Assembly: GCF_030418125.1 (NCBI RefSeq)
Contig: NZ_JAUHTR010000025.1
Span: 1-42,537 of the forward strand
Source of the DNA: Fictibacillus fluitans
GTDB lineage: Bacteria > Bacillota > Bacilli > Bacillales > Fictibacillaceae
DNA length: 42,537 bases
Direction: 5' to 3'
Shown here: positions 16,066-24,776 of the stretch, piece by piece
Layout: the number at the start of each line of letters is the position of its first letter
Position numbering within the stretch: the stretch's first letter is position 1
Made by a program: the position numbers and the translations under genes
The notes under the pieces: model-generated
The model's input: only the letters and a program-made list of their open reading frames with translations
Told to the model about the DNA's origin: nothing
Database searches by the model: none

Positions 16066-17822
16066 ATAGCAAACAGCTTGCCGAGCAGGCGACCATACAA
16101 AGCTTTCTGAACTGTTACTTGCGTGAGACGGGAAATTCAAATGAAAAGAAAGCGGGCATGATCCGGGTTATCACGCTGGAGAATCAAAACATTGAGGTCT
16201 TAATCCCAGTAAAGTATTGGTCCCCGACAGGAAGGCACCTCTTTTCGTTTCCCGTCATGTACCAAAGTAAAGGAGGAGGAAAACCTGTTCCGGCGGACTA
16301 TCTGAGCCTGGTTTCACTGCTTGCAAAGGAGCTTTTGCTTAAGCAGGGCAGGGAAGATGCCGAAGACGAGCTTGTTCTGCGTGTCATCCTGAGCTGCAAG
16401 AACATGAAGGAGACGATCGAACAGCGGCTGGATGATGCAGGGAAACTAACGGAAGAACAGTTTACATTTATTGAAGCCGAGCAATCTCTTCTTCTGGGCC
16501 ATCTGCTGCATCCGACTCCCAAAAGCAAACAAGGCATGCTTCCGGGAGAGGAATTGATCTTCTCACCTGAATTCAAGGGAGAATTTCCGCTGCATTATTT
16601 TAAGGTCCATCATTCACTCATTCTTCAGGATTCCACATTGAACCAGCCGGCGGTGGAAATTGTAAGACGCATGCTTCTGGATGATCCAGCTGTGCCCCGG
16701 GAATTTGCGGTGAATCATTGCATGGATGAGGACTTCTATCTCGTACCGGCGCATCCGCTTCAGGCGAGGGAGCTGGTGAAACAGCCCGCTGTCCAGAAGC
16801 TGATTGAGGAAGGCCAAATGGTTGATATCGGCTGTACCGGCAGCCCGTTTACACCTACATCTTCCCTCAGGACGGTGTACCGTAAAACCTCCCGATTCAT
16901 GTTTAAGTTTTCCGTACCCATTAAGATTACCAACTCGCTCAGAGCCAATAAACCGAAAGAACTTCATCGGGGAGTTGAAATTTCCCGCCTTCTGCAAACT
17001 GAACTGGGGAAAGAGCTTAAAAATCGCTATCCTGGTTTTACAATTGTTGAAGACCCGGGCTATCTTTCAGTTGGGACAGAAGAAGAGGAATCAGGATTTG
17101 AGATCGTCATCCGGGAAAATCCTTTTTACGAAAATGATCGAAATGCCAGCCTGATTGCGGGACTATGCCAGGATGTACCATACAGCGGGAAAAACCGGCT
17201 GTTCTCCATCATTCAATCGATCGCACAAAAAGAAAACCGAACGACGGACGATGTCAGCAGGGATTGGTTTCAATCGTACTTATCACTTTCTCTCGAACCA
17301 ATGCTATGGCTGTATAAACAATACGGATTAGCGCTGGAGGCTCATCAGCAAAATTCCATCGTCCGGCTTTCAGACGACGGATATCCCGCTGAATTTTATT
17401 ACAGAGACAATCAGGGCTACTATTATGCTGAGTCCAAGGCACACCGATTGAAGCAGCTTCTTCCGGATTTGAACGGCAAGAGTGAAACAATTTGTTCGGA
17501 TGCCACGGCCGAGGAAAGATTTCGATACTATCTCATTTTTAATCATCTCTTAGGATTAATTAATGGATTTGGAACGGCAGGGCTTGCGGATGAAACTGTG
17601 TTGCTTGATCTTCTGAGGAAAGCTCTTGCCAGGCACGAAGAGGACGATTCCGGTTCTCTGGTGCAGAGCCTGCTGAATGAGCCTGTCCTTCCGTGTAAAG
17701 CCAACCTTCTGACAAGACTGCACGACAAGGATGAGCTTGTCGGATCACTGGAGGAGCAATCGGTATATGTAAATGTAACCAATCCAATTGCACAAAGGGC
17801 AGAGGTCGCACATGGTGAATGA
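16062..17822 (+). CDS. rhbC: IucA/IucC-family NIS siderophore synthetase (RhbC-like)
   Basis: This 586-aa ATP-dependent NRPS-independent siderophore synthetase adenylates a citrate carboxylate and condenses it with an amine. The N-terminal IucA/IucC domain (about 130-390) contains VPAHPLQARELV, TSSLRTVYRK and KFSVPIKITNSLRANKP. The C-terminal part (about 410-575) is the FhuF-like region, with LEAHQQNSIVRLSDDGYPAEFYYRDNQG split over two motifs. The GTG start overlaps the ddc stop by four bases and follows GAAGGGAAGG. By position it matches RhbC. Which of the two synthetases acts first on citrate cannot be settled from sequence. Confidence 0.9.
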   Translation: MNSKQLAEQATIQSFLNCYLRETGNSNEKKAGMIRVITLENQNIEVLIPVKYWSPTGRHLFSFPVMYQSKGGGKPVPADYLSLVSLLAKELLLKQGREDAEDELVLRVILSCKNMKETIEQRLDDAGKLTEEQFTFIEAEQSLLLGHLLHPTPKSKQGMLPGEELIFSPEFKGEFPLHYFKVHHSLILQDSTLNQPAVEIVRRMLLDDPAVPREFAVNHCMDEDFYLVPAHPLQARELVKQPAVQKLIEEGQMVDIGCTGSPFTPTSSLRTVYRKTSRFMFKFSVPIKITNSLRANKPKELHRGVEISRLLQTELGKELKNRYPGFTIVEDPGYLSVGTEEEESGFEIVIRENPFYENDRNASLIAGLCQDVPYSGKNRLFSIIQSIAQKENRTTDDVSRDWFQSYLSLSLEPMLWLYKQYGLALEAHQQNSIVRLSDDGYPAEFYYRDNQGYYYAESKAHRLKQLLPDLNGKSETICSDATAEERFRYYLIFNHLLGLINGFGTAGLADETVLLDLLRKALARHEEDDSGSLVQSLLNEPVLPCKANLLTRLHDKDELVGSLEEQSVYVNVTNPIAQRAEVAHGE

Positions 17823-18405
17823 ATTTGAAACATATGATGATGGGATTGAAAGCCGAATCTCCTTCCGGGAGGTCAATTTCAAAAAAGATGCCGAACTCCT
17901 CTATAAGTGGATGAACGAAGAGCATGTCATACCATTCTGGAAGCTCAACGGTCCGAGAAATAACTACTATAGACATTTGGAAAAAGCCCTGGCGGATTCC
18001 CATCAAACACTGTATATCGGATGCATCAACGATAAGCCGATGAGCTACTGGGAAGCGTACTGGGTAAAAGGGGATGTGGTAGAGAACGTCTATCCATCTG
18101 CCCCCTTTGATCAGGGCATCCATCTTTTGATCGGAGAGAAGGACGATTTAGGCAAAGGATATTCATTACCCTTGCTGAAGGCGATGGTGAGGCATCAGTT
18201 TGAAGAGCCGGGTACAGAGAAAGTGATTGCGGAACCTGATATCCGCAATGAAAAAATGATACATGTGTTTGAAAAATGCGGTTTTCGCGCGATCCAGCCA
18301 ATTGAGCTGCCGGATAAAACTGCACTGTTAATGTTTTGCAGAAAAGATGAATTTTACAGGAGGTGGGGCTGCAGTGACAAGGAAAGAGCACAGACACATC
18401 TATGA
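17812..18405 (+). CDS. rhbD: siderophore-type GNAT acetyltransferase (RhbD/IucB-like)
   Basis: A 197-aa GNAT of the IucB/RhbD/AlcB-type acyltransferase class. Features include the N-terminal ISFREVNFKKDAELLYKWM, the substrate-side YWEAYWVKGD, the acetyl-CoA loop DLGKGYSLPLLKAM, and EPDIRNEKMIHVFEKCGFR. It probably acetylates N-hydroxy-1,3-diaminopropane to form the hydroxamate. I chose the ATG at 17812, which has AGAGG 7 bases upstream and overlaps the rhbC stop by 11 bases. A longer frame from a TTG at 17788 lacks a ribosome binding site. The 3' end overlaps the start of the hydroxylase gene by 32 bases. Confidence 0.87.
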   Translation: MVNEFETYDDGIESRISFREVNFKKDAELLYKWMNEEHVIPFWKLNGPRNNYYRHLEKALADSHQTLYIGCINDKPMSYWEAYWVKGDVVENVYPSAPFDQGIHLLIGEKDDLGKGYSLPLLKAMVRHQFEEPGTEKVIAEPDIRNEKMIHVFEKCGFRAIQPIELPDKTALLMFCRKDEFYRRWGCSDKERAQTHL

Positions 18406-19747
18406 CGCGGTTGGAATTGGAATCGGACCGTTTAATTTAGGAATGGCAGCACTGGCTGAAGGCACAGGGATTGATTGCCTGTTTTTTGAACAAAAAAGCG
18501 AATTCAACTGGCACGAAGGAATGCTGATTGAAGGGACAACCCTTCAGGTGCCGTTTTTGGCAGATCTGGTCACGATGGCCGACCCGGCAAGTCCATTCAG
18601 CTTTCTTTCGTATTTGCAGGAGCAAGGCCGCTTATACCACTTTTATTTTCTTGAAAAGTTTCATATTCCGAGAAATGAGTACAACCATTACTGCCAATGG
18701 GCTGCCAAAAAGCTTACGTCCTGCCAATTCGGCATGAAAGTCGAGGAAGTATTGCCCTTTGGATCGGAGGACGGTTTTCTCTATAAAGTATACGTGCGGG
18801 ATGAAAAGACTGATCAAGTGACATCGGTATATGCTCGCAACCTGGTCATGGGGATCGGCACAAAGCCTTATCTGCCCCCACATGCAGAAACGGTTTCAGG
18901 CAGCTCTGTCTTTCATTCATCACAGTACTTAAAAAGAAAAGAGGACATGCTTGGTGTCCTTTCCATAACCGTAGTGGGGTCCGGACAGAGCGCGGCCGAA
19001 ATTTTTCTTGATATTGCCCGCAATATGGACGATGGGACGTGTCTTAACTGGCTGACCCGTTCAAAGGGATTCTTTCCAATGGAATATTCGAAGCTGGGAC
19101 TTGAATACTTTTCACCGGACTACATTGATTTTTTTCATGCACTTCCTCAGGAGAAAAGGGATGCGCTTCTGGCTCATCAGGATCTGCTGTATAAAGGCAT
19201 CAGCGCAGAAACCATTGGGGAGATATATGACCTGCTTTACGAAAAAACAGCAGCCGGGAAAGATACCTCTTTCCATCTTCAGCCTATGGTCGAGGTCACT
19301 GGAATCGATCAGTCCGATTCTGCTCATGTGCTGCATTGCCGGCAATGGCTGACGGAAGAATCTTTTAAAAAGGAATCGGACGTGGTTATTTTGGCTACGG
19401 GATACAAAACGGCAATTCCGTCTTTTCTAAGTGGACTGGAAGAATATATTGATCTGGATGACCAGGGAAGATTTGAGATCGAGCGGGATTACCGTCTGAA
19501 AACCCATTTGTATACTAAGAATGAGATTTTTATTCAAAATGGAGAAATGCATACACACGGAGTAGGAGCACCTGACCTCGGACTTGGTGCCTACCGAAAT
19601 GCAGTGATCTTGAATGCCATTGCAGAAAAGCAACTTTACCCGGTTGAAAAGAAAAATATATTTCAACAGTTTATGAGTGAAACAATGCAAGAAGCTAAAA
19701 CAATTAATCAAACCGGCAGAGGGGGACAAACGCATGTTTTTTCTTAA
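18374..19747 (+). CDS. rhbE: diaminopropane/lysine N-hydroxylase (RhbE/IucD-like)
   Basis: A 457-aa flavin-dependent N-hydroxylating monooxygenase. The FAD motif GIGIGPFNLG lies at about 14-23 and the NADPH motif VVGSGQSAAE at about 200-209. The C-terminal VVILATGYKTAIP is the family's ATG-type signature. It hydroxylates the terminal amine before acetylation; in this operon the substrate should be 1,3-diaminopropane rather than lysine. I chose the GTG at 18374, which sits 10 bases after a perfect AGGAGG; the ATG at 18347 has no ribosome binding site. The gene starts inside the acetyltransferase gene and ends 14 bases inside the next one. Confidence 0.9.
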   Translation: MTRKEHRHIYDAVGIGIGPFNLGMAALAEGTGIDCLFFEQKSEFNWHEGMLIEGTTLQVPFLADLVTMADPASPFSFLSYLQEQGRLYHFYFLEKFHIPRNEYNHYCQWAAKKLTSCQFGMKVEEVLPFGSEDGFLYKVYVRDEKTDQVTSVYARNLVMGIGTKPYLPPHAETVSGSSVFHSSQYLKRKEDMLGVLSITVVGSGQSAAEIFLDIARNMDDGTCLNWLTRSKGFFPMEYSKLGLEYFSPDYIDFFHALPQEKRDALLAHQDLLYKGISAETIGEIYDLLYEKTAAGKDTSFHLQPMVEVTGIDQSDSAHVLHCRQWLTEESFKKESDVVILATGYKTAIPSFLSGLEEYIDLDDQGRFEIERDYRLKTHLYTKNEIFIQNGEMHTHGVGAPDLGLGAYRNAVILNAIAEKQLYPVEKKNIFQQFMSETMQEAKTINQTGRGGQTHVFS

Positions 19748-21536
19748 GGAGCTAAAGCAAAACCTGAATCATGAGAACTGGGTGCAAGCCAACCAAAAGC
19801 TGCTCGCCAAGATGATCGCAGAATTTATGTATGAGGATATGATTTACCCTGAACAGGCCGAGGCGAATACCTATCTGCTAACAATCGGCGGGCGGGTCCA
19901 ATACCGTTTTCAAGCGGAATCTCGTTTGTTCAACAGTTATTCCGTAGATTATCAAACAATCGAAAAATACGGCCATAACAGCTGGGAACCGGCTGAAAGC
20001 GCGGTGCAGTTGATCCTGGATATTCAGGAAACCATCGGGATGTCAGCCGAAACAGCCGGTCACTTGATCAAAGAGTTGAACGCTACACTGCTTGCTGATG
20101 TGAACCTTATGGCCAACCATACCAAAAGTGCAGATGAACTAACTGAACTGGGATATGAAGAACTGGAAGGGGAAATGGCAGGGCATCCATGGATTACCTA
20201 CAACAAAGGCAGAATTGGCTTCGGGTATGATGATTATTTGAAATTTGCTCCGGAAAGCCAGCAGATGGTACAGCTGTCGTGGATCGCTGTGAAAAAGGAG
20301 AAGGCTTCCTTCCAATCGGTTGCAGGCACAAATTATGAATACCTGCTGAGATCTGAGCTTGACCAAGAGACACTTCATGCGTTTCAGGAGCGTCTTGAGG
20401 CTGAAGGCTGTGACCACCGTCAGTATTACTTTATGCCGGTCCATGAATGGCAATGGAAAAACGTGATCATCCAGAATTTTGGACCGGAACTGGCTGCAAA
20501 GATTATTGTTCCTTTGGGAGATGGCCCGGACCATTACCTTCCGCAGCAATCCATCCGAACGTTCGTTAACACATCAAAAAAAACGAAGCATCATGTCAAG
20601 CTTCCGATGAGTATTCTGAACACGCTCGTGTATCGCGGATTGCCGGCTGAACGAACAGTGATCGCTCCCAGGATTACTGAATTTATTAAAGGCATAGCCG
20701 ATCAGGACCGTTTCCTGAGAGAAGTGTGCCGGGTAATCCTTCCAGGGGAGAATGCCAGCATCAATGTAGACCAAAGCCATTTTTCAGAATTAAAGGGAGC
20801 ACCTTATCAATACCTTGAAATGCTGGGTGTGATTTGGAGGGAAAGCATTCACACGTATACGGAGGAAGGAGAGCGCCCGATTACGCTTGCGGCACTGGCG
20901 CACGCGGATGCTTCGGGCAAGCCTTTTGTTCAAAGCCTTATGGAGAAATCGGGATTGTCGCCGGAGAAATGGATCAGTCAATTGTTTCATGTGGTGATGC
21001 CGCCGCTGCTTCATTACTTGTATCAGTATGGTACCGTTTTTTCTCCGCATGGACAGAATACGATTCTTGTATTGAAGGATTACAAGCCTCACCGCCTTGC
21101 GATCAAGGATTTCGTCGATGATGTCAACATTAGCGACCAGCCGTTTGCAGAGCTGGAATCACTCGGGCATGAGCTGAAAGCGGTATTGCGCAGCGAACCG
21201 CCGGAAGGGCTGACCCAATTTATTTTTACAGGACTGTTTATTTGCCATCTTCGTTATTTGTCTGATCTGCTAATGAAGAACGGCCTTTTGAAGGAAACCG
21301 TGTTTTGGCGCCTCCTTGCCGAAGAGATTTATGCTTATCAGGATAAATTTCCTCATCTGCAAGAACGGTTTGAACTGTTTGATTTCTTCCAGCCCAAGCT
21401 CACAAAGCTCTGCCTCAACCGGAACAGGATGGTGGATTACGGGTATGGAGACGGAGAGGACAGGCCGCATGCTTCTGAATTCGGAAAAGTCAGCAACGCT
21501 TTACATCTGTTTGCCAGGGAGGGAATTTCCTCGTAA
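19734..21536 (+). CDS. rhbF: IucA/IucC-family NIS siderophore synthetase (RhbF-like)
   Basis: This 600-aa second NIS synthetase is the last gene of the operon. The IucA/IucC domain shows EGEMAGHPWITYNKGRIGF, FMPVHEWQWKNVII, QSIRTFVNTSKKTKHHVKLP and SILNTLVYRG. The FhuF-like C-terminal part contains TVFSPHGQNTILVLKDY and IKDFVDDVNI. It should complete the second amide bond between the citrate core and an N-hydroxy-N-acetyl-diaminopropane unit. The ATG at 19734 follows AGAGGGGG and overlaps the hydroxylase stop by 14 bases; a 19-codon longer frame has no ribosome binding site. A strong shared hairpin follows the stop. No transporter or lipid-tailoring (rhbG-like) gene is adjacent. Confidence 0.9.
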   Translation: MFFLKELKQNLNHENWVQANQKLLAKMIAEFMYEDMIYPEQAEANTYLLTIGGRVQYRFQAESRLFNSYSVDYQTIEKYGHNSWEPAESAVQLILDIQETIGMSAETAGHLIKELNATLLADVNLMANHTKSADELTELGYEELEGEMAGHPWITYNKGRIGFGYDDYLKFAPESQQMVQLSWIAVKKEKASFQSVAGTNYEYLLRSELDQETLHAFQERLEAEGCDHRQYYFMPVHEWQWKNVIIQNFGPELAAKIIVPLGDGPDHYLPQQSIRTFVNTSKKTKHHVKLPMSILNTLVYRGLPAERTVIAPRITEFIKGIADQDRFLREVCRVILPGENASINVDQSHFSELKGAPYQYLEMLGVIWRESIHTYTEEGERPITLAALAHADASGKPFVQSLMEKSGLSPEKWISQLFHVVMPPLLHYLYQYGTVFSPHGQNTILVLKDYKPHRLAIKDFVDDVNISDQPFAELESLGHELKAVLRSEPPEGLTQFIFTGLFICHLRYLSDLLMKNGLLKETVFWRLLAEEIYAYQDKFPHLQERFELFDFFQPKLTKLCLNRNRMVDYGYGDGEDRPHASEFGKVSNALHLFAREGISS

Positions 21537-21542
21537 TATCAG

Positions 21543-21579
21543 AAAAGCCGGTGATCCTTTATTGGATCACCGGCTTTTT
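21543..21579. terminator. bidirectional terminator of the siderophore operon and the epimerase gene
   Basis: AAAAGCCGGTGATCC pairs perfectly with GGATCACCGGCTTTT around a 6-base loop, with a T-run after it. The epimerase gene ends directly beside it on the other strand. Confidence 0.9.
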
Positions 21580-22773
21580 CTATTCAAGCGTTTTAATAAT
21601 TTCATAGAAAGCGGCTGCAGGGTGGTAGTCTGTTTTGGGTGCAGTAGATTTCGTATCGCTGTATTTCTGGTTTTCTCTGTTGAGCAGCTTGTACCAGCCG
21701 CCATGTTCATGATCGATAAAGTTCTCGGAAGCATAGGACAGCACGGTTCCATACCATTTTTTAAATTCCGACTGTCCGGTGCGGCGGGCAAAAAGAGCAG
21801 AGGCGGCCACGGCTTCGGCTGTAACCCAATAATTTTTATCATGGTCAATTGGCTTATGGTTTGGATCAAGAGAGTAAAAGAAACCTCCATACTGCGAATC
21901 CCACCCTCTTTTCATCCCTTCACGATACAGCTCAAGCGCCCTGGGGATCATCCAATCCTGCGGACGGAAGCGTTCCATCAGAAGCAGCAGCTTGCTCCAC
22001 TCGATGGAGTGGCCCGGGATAAAACCATATGGCCGCATTTCGTCCTTTGTATTTCCTTTGTTATAGCTCCAATCAATTCGCCAGTTCTCATCATAATGCT
22101 CCCAGATCATGCCTCCCGATTGCGCCGCGAGTCCCAGTGTAACATTGCGTGCCAGAAGAATGGCTCTGTCGAGATATTTTGGCTGTCTGGTTGCTTCATA
22201 AGCAGTGATCAGTGCCTCGCACATGTGCATGTTACCATTTTGTCCCCGGTAAGGAGAAAGGTATCCCCAATTTTCAGAGTAATGGTCCTTGTACAGGCCA
22301 TGGACGGGATCCCAAAAATGTCTTTCAATTTCATCGAAAATATCAACTGCCCATTCTCTTGCCTCTTCAATGCCGGCTTTATATGCCATATTGGCGGCCA
22401 GAAATGCAAAAGCATGGCCATACAAATACTTTTCCTTGTTTATAGGAGCCTGCCCCTGCAGTTCCAGATAAAAACCGCCGTGTTTCCGGTCCAGGTGATG
22501 GCTGCAGAGAAAATCCAAGCCCTCCAGAGCCGCTTCCTTGCACCAGTCTGGTCCCACCAGCAAAGCCCCCGTACTAAAAAGATAGATGAATCGGGAAGTG
22601 CCAACCAAATGCTTTCCTTTTTCGTCCAATACGGTCCCATCGTCTTTATATGTATGTAAATAACCTCCGTTTTGGTGATCCAGGCAACTTGGATAATAAA
22701 AGTTCAAAATGTTCATCACCTGTCCGGTAAGCCATTCTTTATCCCAGCCTTTTCCAGTGTATGTGTCCTTCAT
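21580..22773 (-). CDS. AGE-family sugar epimerase/isomerase (N-acylglucosamine 2-epimerase-like)
   Basis: This 397-aa cytosolic protein is of AGE/cellobiose-2-epimerase type with an (alpha/alpha)6-barrel pattern. Motifs include HQNGGYLHTY, GTSRFIYLFS, KYLYGHAFAFLAANMAY, NMHMCEALITAYEA, IPGHSIEWSKLLLLMER and DKNYWVTAEAVAASALF. Histidines in the GHA, MHMCEA and GHSIEW segments are those expected in the active site. The family includes N-acetylglucosamine 2-epimerase, cellobiose 2-epimerase and YihS-type aldose-ketose isomerases, and I cannot tell these apart here. The first ATG lies one base from GGGAGGG, so the third codon ATG at 22773, spaced 7 bases, is the likelier start. No sugar transport or sialic acid genes are nearby. 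Confidence 0.8.
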   Translation of the reverse strand: MKDTYTGKGWDKEWLTGQVMNILNFYYPSCLDHQNGGYLHTYKDDGTVLDEKGKHLVGTSRFIYLFSTGALLVGPDWCKEAALEGLDFLCSHHLDRKHGGFYLELQGQAPINKEKYLYGHAFAFLAANMAYKAGIEEAREWAVDIFDEIERHFWDPVHGLYKDHYSENWGYLSPYRGQNGNMHMCEALITAYEATRQPKYLDRAILLARNVTLGLAAQSGGMIWEHYDENWRIDWSYNKGNTKDEMRPYGFIPGHSIEWSKLLLLMERFRPQDWMIPRALELYREGMKRGWDSQYGGFFYSLDPNHKPIDHDKNYWVTAEAVAASALFARRTGQSEFKKWYGTVLSYASENFIDHEHGGWYKLLNRENQKYSDTKSTAPKTDYHPAAAFYEIIKTLE

Positions 22774-22846
22774 TACCATTCCCTCCCGCTCTTTTGTTAC
22801 ATGAATCGCTTTTCCCGGAATTGGAAAAAGACAAACAAAAATGGGT

Positions 22847-22890
22847 TTGACATTATCTTCCGTCTCAGTGTATTGTGATACTAGTACACT
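22847..22890 (+). promoter_or_regulatory. yhcE promoter with overlapping inverted-repeat operator
   Basis: TTGACA (22847-22852), an 18-base spacer and TATTGT (22871-22876). A perfect inverted repeat, AGTGTA (22867-22872), 12 bases, TACACT (22885-22890), covers the -10 and the start region. From memory, the GntR-family repressor YtrA of B. subtilis binds AGTGTA-N13-TACACT, so the co-encoded GntR protein is the obvious candidate to bind here. Confidence 0.65.
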
Positions 22891-22927
22891 AGTTCATTGT
22901 AACAATTTTGAATGGAGGTCTGCTAAA

Positions 22928-23686
22928 GTGAATCCTTGGTGGGGTCAATTAGCGAAAGAATATCGTTTGGGAAGAGGAGGGGCCATTGGAGCTCTGATTG
23001 CTCTTTTCTTGTATCTTGGAATTGGAGTTTATACTTCTTGGAGAATGGGCAATCCGGAAACATTTCTTGCATTTTGTGCGTTTGCCCTGATGATGCATGT
23101 CCTTTATATGGCAGGTTATATGTGTGTGAGTTTAATCCGTGAACAGCGGACGCTTCATCTTTGGCTGCAGACACCGCTGCCGGCTTATAAGCTTTTGCTT
23201 GCAAAATTATTGAACGGATGGGGTGCACTTGCGTTTTCGCTTTTCATCATAAGTGCAATTACGCTGATTTCAGGGACCATGATTGTTAATCTATTTGAAC
23301 TGAACCCGGAACTCACGTGGCCGGATGTGATTTCCACAGGTGTTTTCATCGAAATTCATATCATTCTGATTGCGCTCTATATTGGCATCGGATTAACGTT
23401 TCTATGGGCAATCTACCTCGTTGTCTCCAAATCCCTTGGAAAGGTGAGCGGTAATGTCATCGGTATCGTCCTTTTCTTCTTCCTTCCATGGCTGATGTCC
23501 AAATGGGAGAGTACAGGACTGTTTGATGCATTGTTTGTCTGGGGAAGGATCGATCTCAATTTCAGTGACGTCGCGTATGTAGCCTTTAAGCATGTATATA
23601 TCGGTTATTATTTTTATCATTTTCTTCTGGCACTTTTACTCCTATTCACAGCAAGCTGGTTGATTGAACGTAAAGTAGAGGTGTAA
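22928..23686 (+). CDS. yhcE: YhcE-like membrane protein (ABC-2 permease-like)
   Basis: A 252-aa integral membrane protein with about six hydrophobic segments, such as IGALIALFLYLGIGVY, LAFSLFIISAITLISG, ILIALYIGIGLTFLWA and NVIGIVLFFFLPWL. Its length and position match B. subtilis YhcE (253 aa), the first gene of yhcEFGHI. It is probably the membrane partner of the ATPase YhcG. I chose the GTG at 22928, 9 bases after GGAGG; the longer frame would start inside the promoter. Three bases separate its stop from the regulator's ATG. Confidence 0.82.
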   Translation: MNPWWGQLAKEYRLGRGGAIGALIALFLYLGIGVYTSWRMGNPETFLAFCAFALMMHVLYMAGYMCVSLIREQRTLHLWLQTPLPAYKLLLAKLLNGWGALAFSLFIISAITLISGTMIVNLFELNPELTWPDVISTGVFIEIHIILIALYIGIGLTFLWAIYLVVSKSLGKVSGNVIGIVLFFFLPWLMSKWESTGLFDALFVWGRIDLNFSDVAYVAFKHVYIGYYFYHFLLALLLLFTASWLIERKVEV

Positions 23687-23689
23687 CAA

Positions 23690-24076
23690 ATGGCTGAAGA
23701 TTTTAATGCATCAAAACCTATATATTTACAGCTGGCAGACCGGATTAACCGCCAGATTCTCAGAAAGGAACTGGAAACCGGACAAAAACTACCTTCAGTA
23801 CGGGAAATGGCGATTCAATCGGGTGTAAACCCCAATACGGTTCAGCGGACGTACAGTGAATTGGAAAGGATGGGCAGTGTGGAATCCAAAAGAGGGCAGG
23901 GGACGTTTGTGACAGAGGATCAATATGTGCTTAATGAGCTTCGGCAGCGTTTAAAGAAAGAGCAAATCTCTTCTTTTTTTGAAGACATGAAAGAGATGGG
24001 CTTTACTGAAGATGAGATGGTTTCCGGGTTGAAGGAGTACATTTCCGGTGAGGAGCGGGGTGGAACAAATGATTGA
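23690..24076 (+). CDS. yhcF: GntR-family (YtrA subfamily) transcriptional regulator, YhcF-like
   Basis: This 128-aa regulator has an N-terminal winged helix-turn-helix (about 8-76: PIYLQLADRINRQI, KLPSVREMAIQSGVNPNTV, RGQGTFVT) and a short helical C-terminal tail of about 50 residues with no ligand domain. That layout defines the YtrA subgroup, which typically represses its own ABC-transporter operon; B. subtilis YtrA responds to cell-wall antibiotics. A GAGGTG ribosome binding site precedes the ATG. Its stop overlaps the next gene by 8 bases. The inverted repeat at the yhcE promoter is its likely operator. Confidence 0.9.
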   Translation: MAEDFNASKPIYLQLADRINRQILRKELETGQKLPSVREMAIQSGVNPNTVQRTYSELERMGSVESKRGQGTFVTEDQYVLNELRQRLKKEQISSFFEDMKEMGFTEDEMVSGLKEYISGEERGGTND

Positions 24077-24776
24077 ATTTAATCAAGTGACTAAAAAGTA
24101 CAGAAGCCAGGCAGCATTGAATGACTTTTCTCTTACGCTGCCTCACGGGAAAATCATTGGACTGGTCGGAGAAAACGGAAGCGGAAAATCGACCGTTCTA
24201 AAACTCATTTCAGGGCTGATTTCTCCAACCAAAGGCAGTGTAACCGTAGACGGCGAACCGGCAACCCGGAAGATCAGCAGCAGGGTTTCGTATTTGTCGG
24301 AACTGGATGCTTACTATACCTTTTATACCGTTGGGGAAACCGTCGATTATTATAAGTCTCTATACAGCGATTTTAATCAGAGCAAAGCAGAAGAAATTCT
24401 TGACTACATGAAGCTCGACCGCAGTAAAAAAGTGAAAGATTTATCAAAGGGTAACCGCGGCCGCTTAAAGATTGCGGTGACACTGGCACGCGAAGTTCCT
24501 GTCATCTTAATGGATGAACCGCTGTCCGGGCTGGATCCCATGGTGCGGGACTCCATTGTAAAAGGGCTGCTTTCCTTTATGGATTATGAAAAGCAGACAC
24601 TCATTATAACAACCCATGAAATTAAAGAAATTGAACCGATTCTCGACATGGTGGTCCTCATTAAAGACGGGACACTTTTAAAAGTGGAAGAAGTTGAAGA
24701 ATTGAGGATCGAACAAAATGTTTCCATCGTCGAATGGATGAAGCAGGTATATCAGGATGGAGGGATGGGTAAATGA
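24069..24776 (+). CDS. yhcG: ABC transporter ATP-binding protein, YhcG-like
   Basis: A 235-aa ABC ATPase (B. subtilis YhcG 232 aa). Walker A is GENGSGKST (34-42), the signature region is LSKGNRGRLKIA, Walker B is VILMDEPLSGLDP and the H-loop is TTHE. The signature has NRGR in place of the usual GxxQR, as in YtrB-like ATPases. The ATG at 24069 overlaps the yhcF stop; a 7-codon longer frame lacks a ribosome binding site. It most likely powers the YhcE membrane subunit. Confidence 0.9.
   Translation: MIEFNQVTKKYRSQAALNDFSLTLPHGKIIGLVGENGSGKSTVLKLISGLISPTKGSVTVDGEPATRKISSRVSYLSELDAYYTFYTVGETVDYYKSLYSDFNQSKAEEILDYMKLDRSKKVKDLSKGNRGRLKIAVTLAREVPVILMDEPLSGLDPMVRDSIVKGLLSFMDYEKQTLIITTHEIKEIEPILDMVVLIKDGTLLKVEEVEELRIEQNVSIVEWMKQVYQDGGMGK

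Noticed and set aside
17560-18123. A 187-codon minus-strand frame across rhbC/rhbD
   Set aside because: It is antisense to two well-supported genes and has no domain features.
21316-22659. A 447-codon open frame on the plus strand
   Set aside because: It lies antisense to the sugar epimerase and overlaps the end of the siderophore operon and its terminator. Its translation has no family features and no good ribosome binding site, while the minus-strand epimerase is clear.
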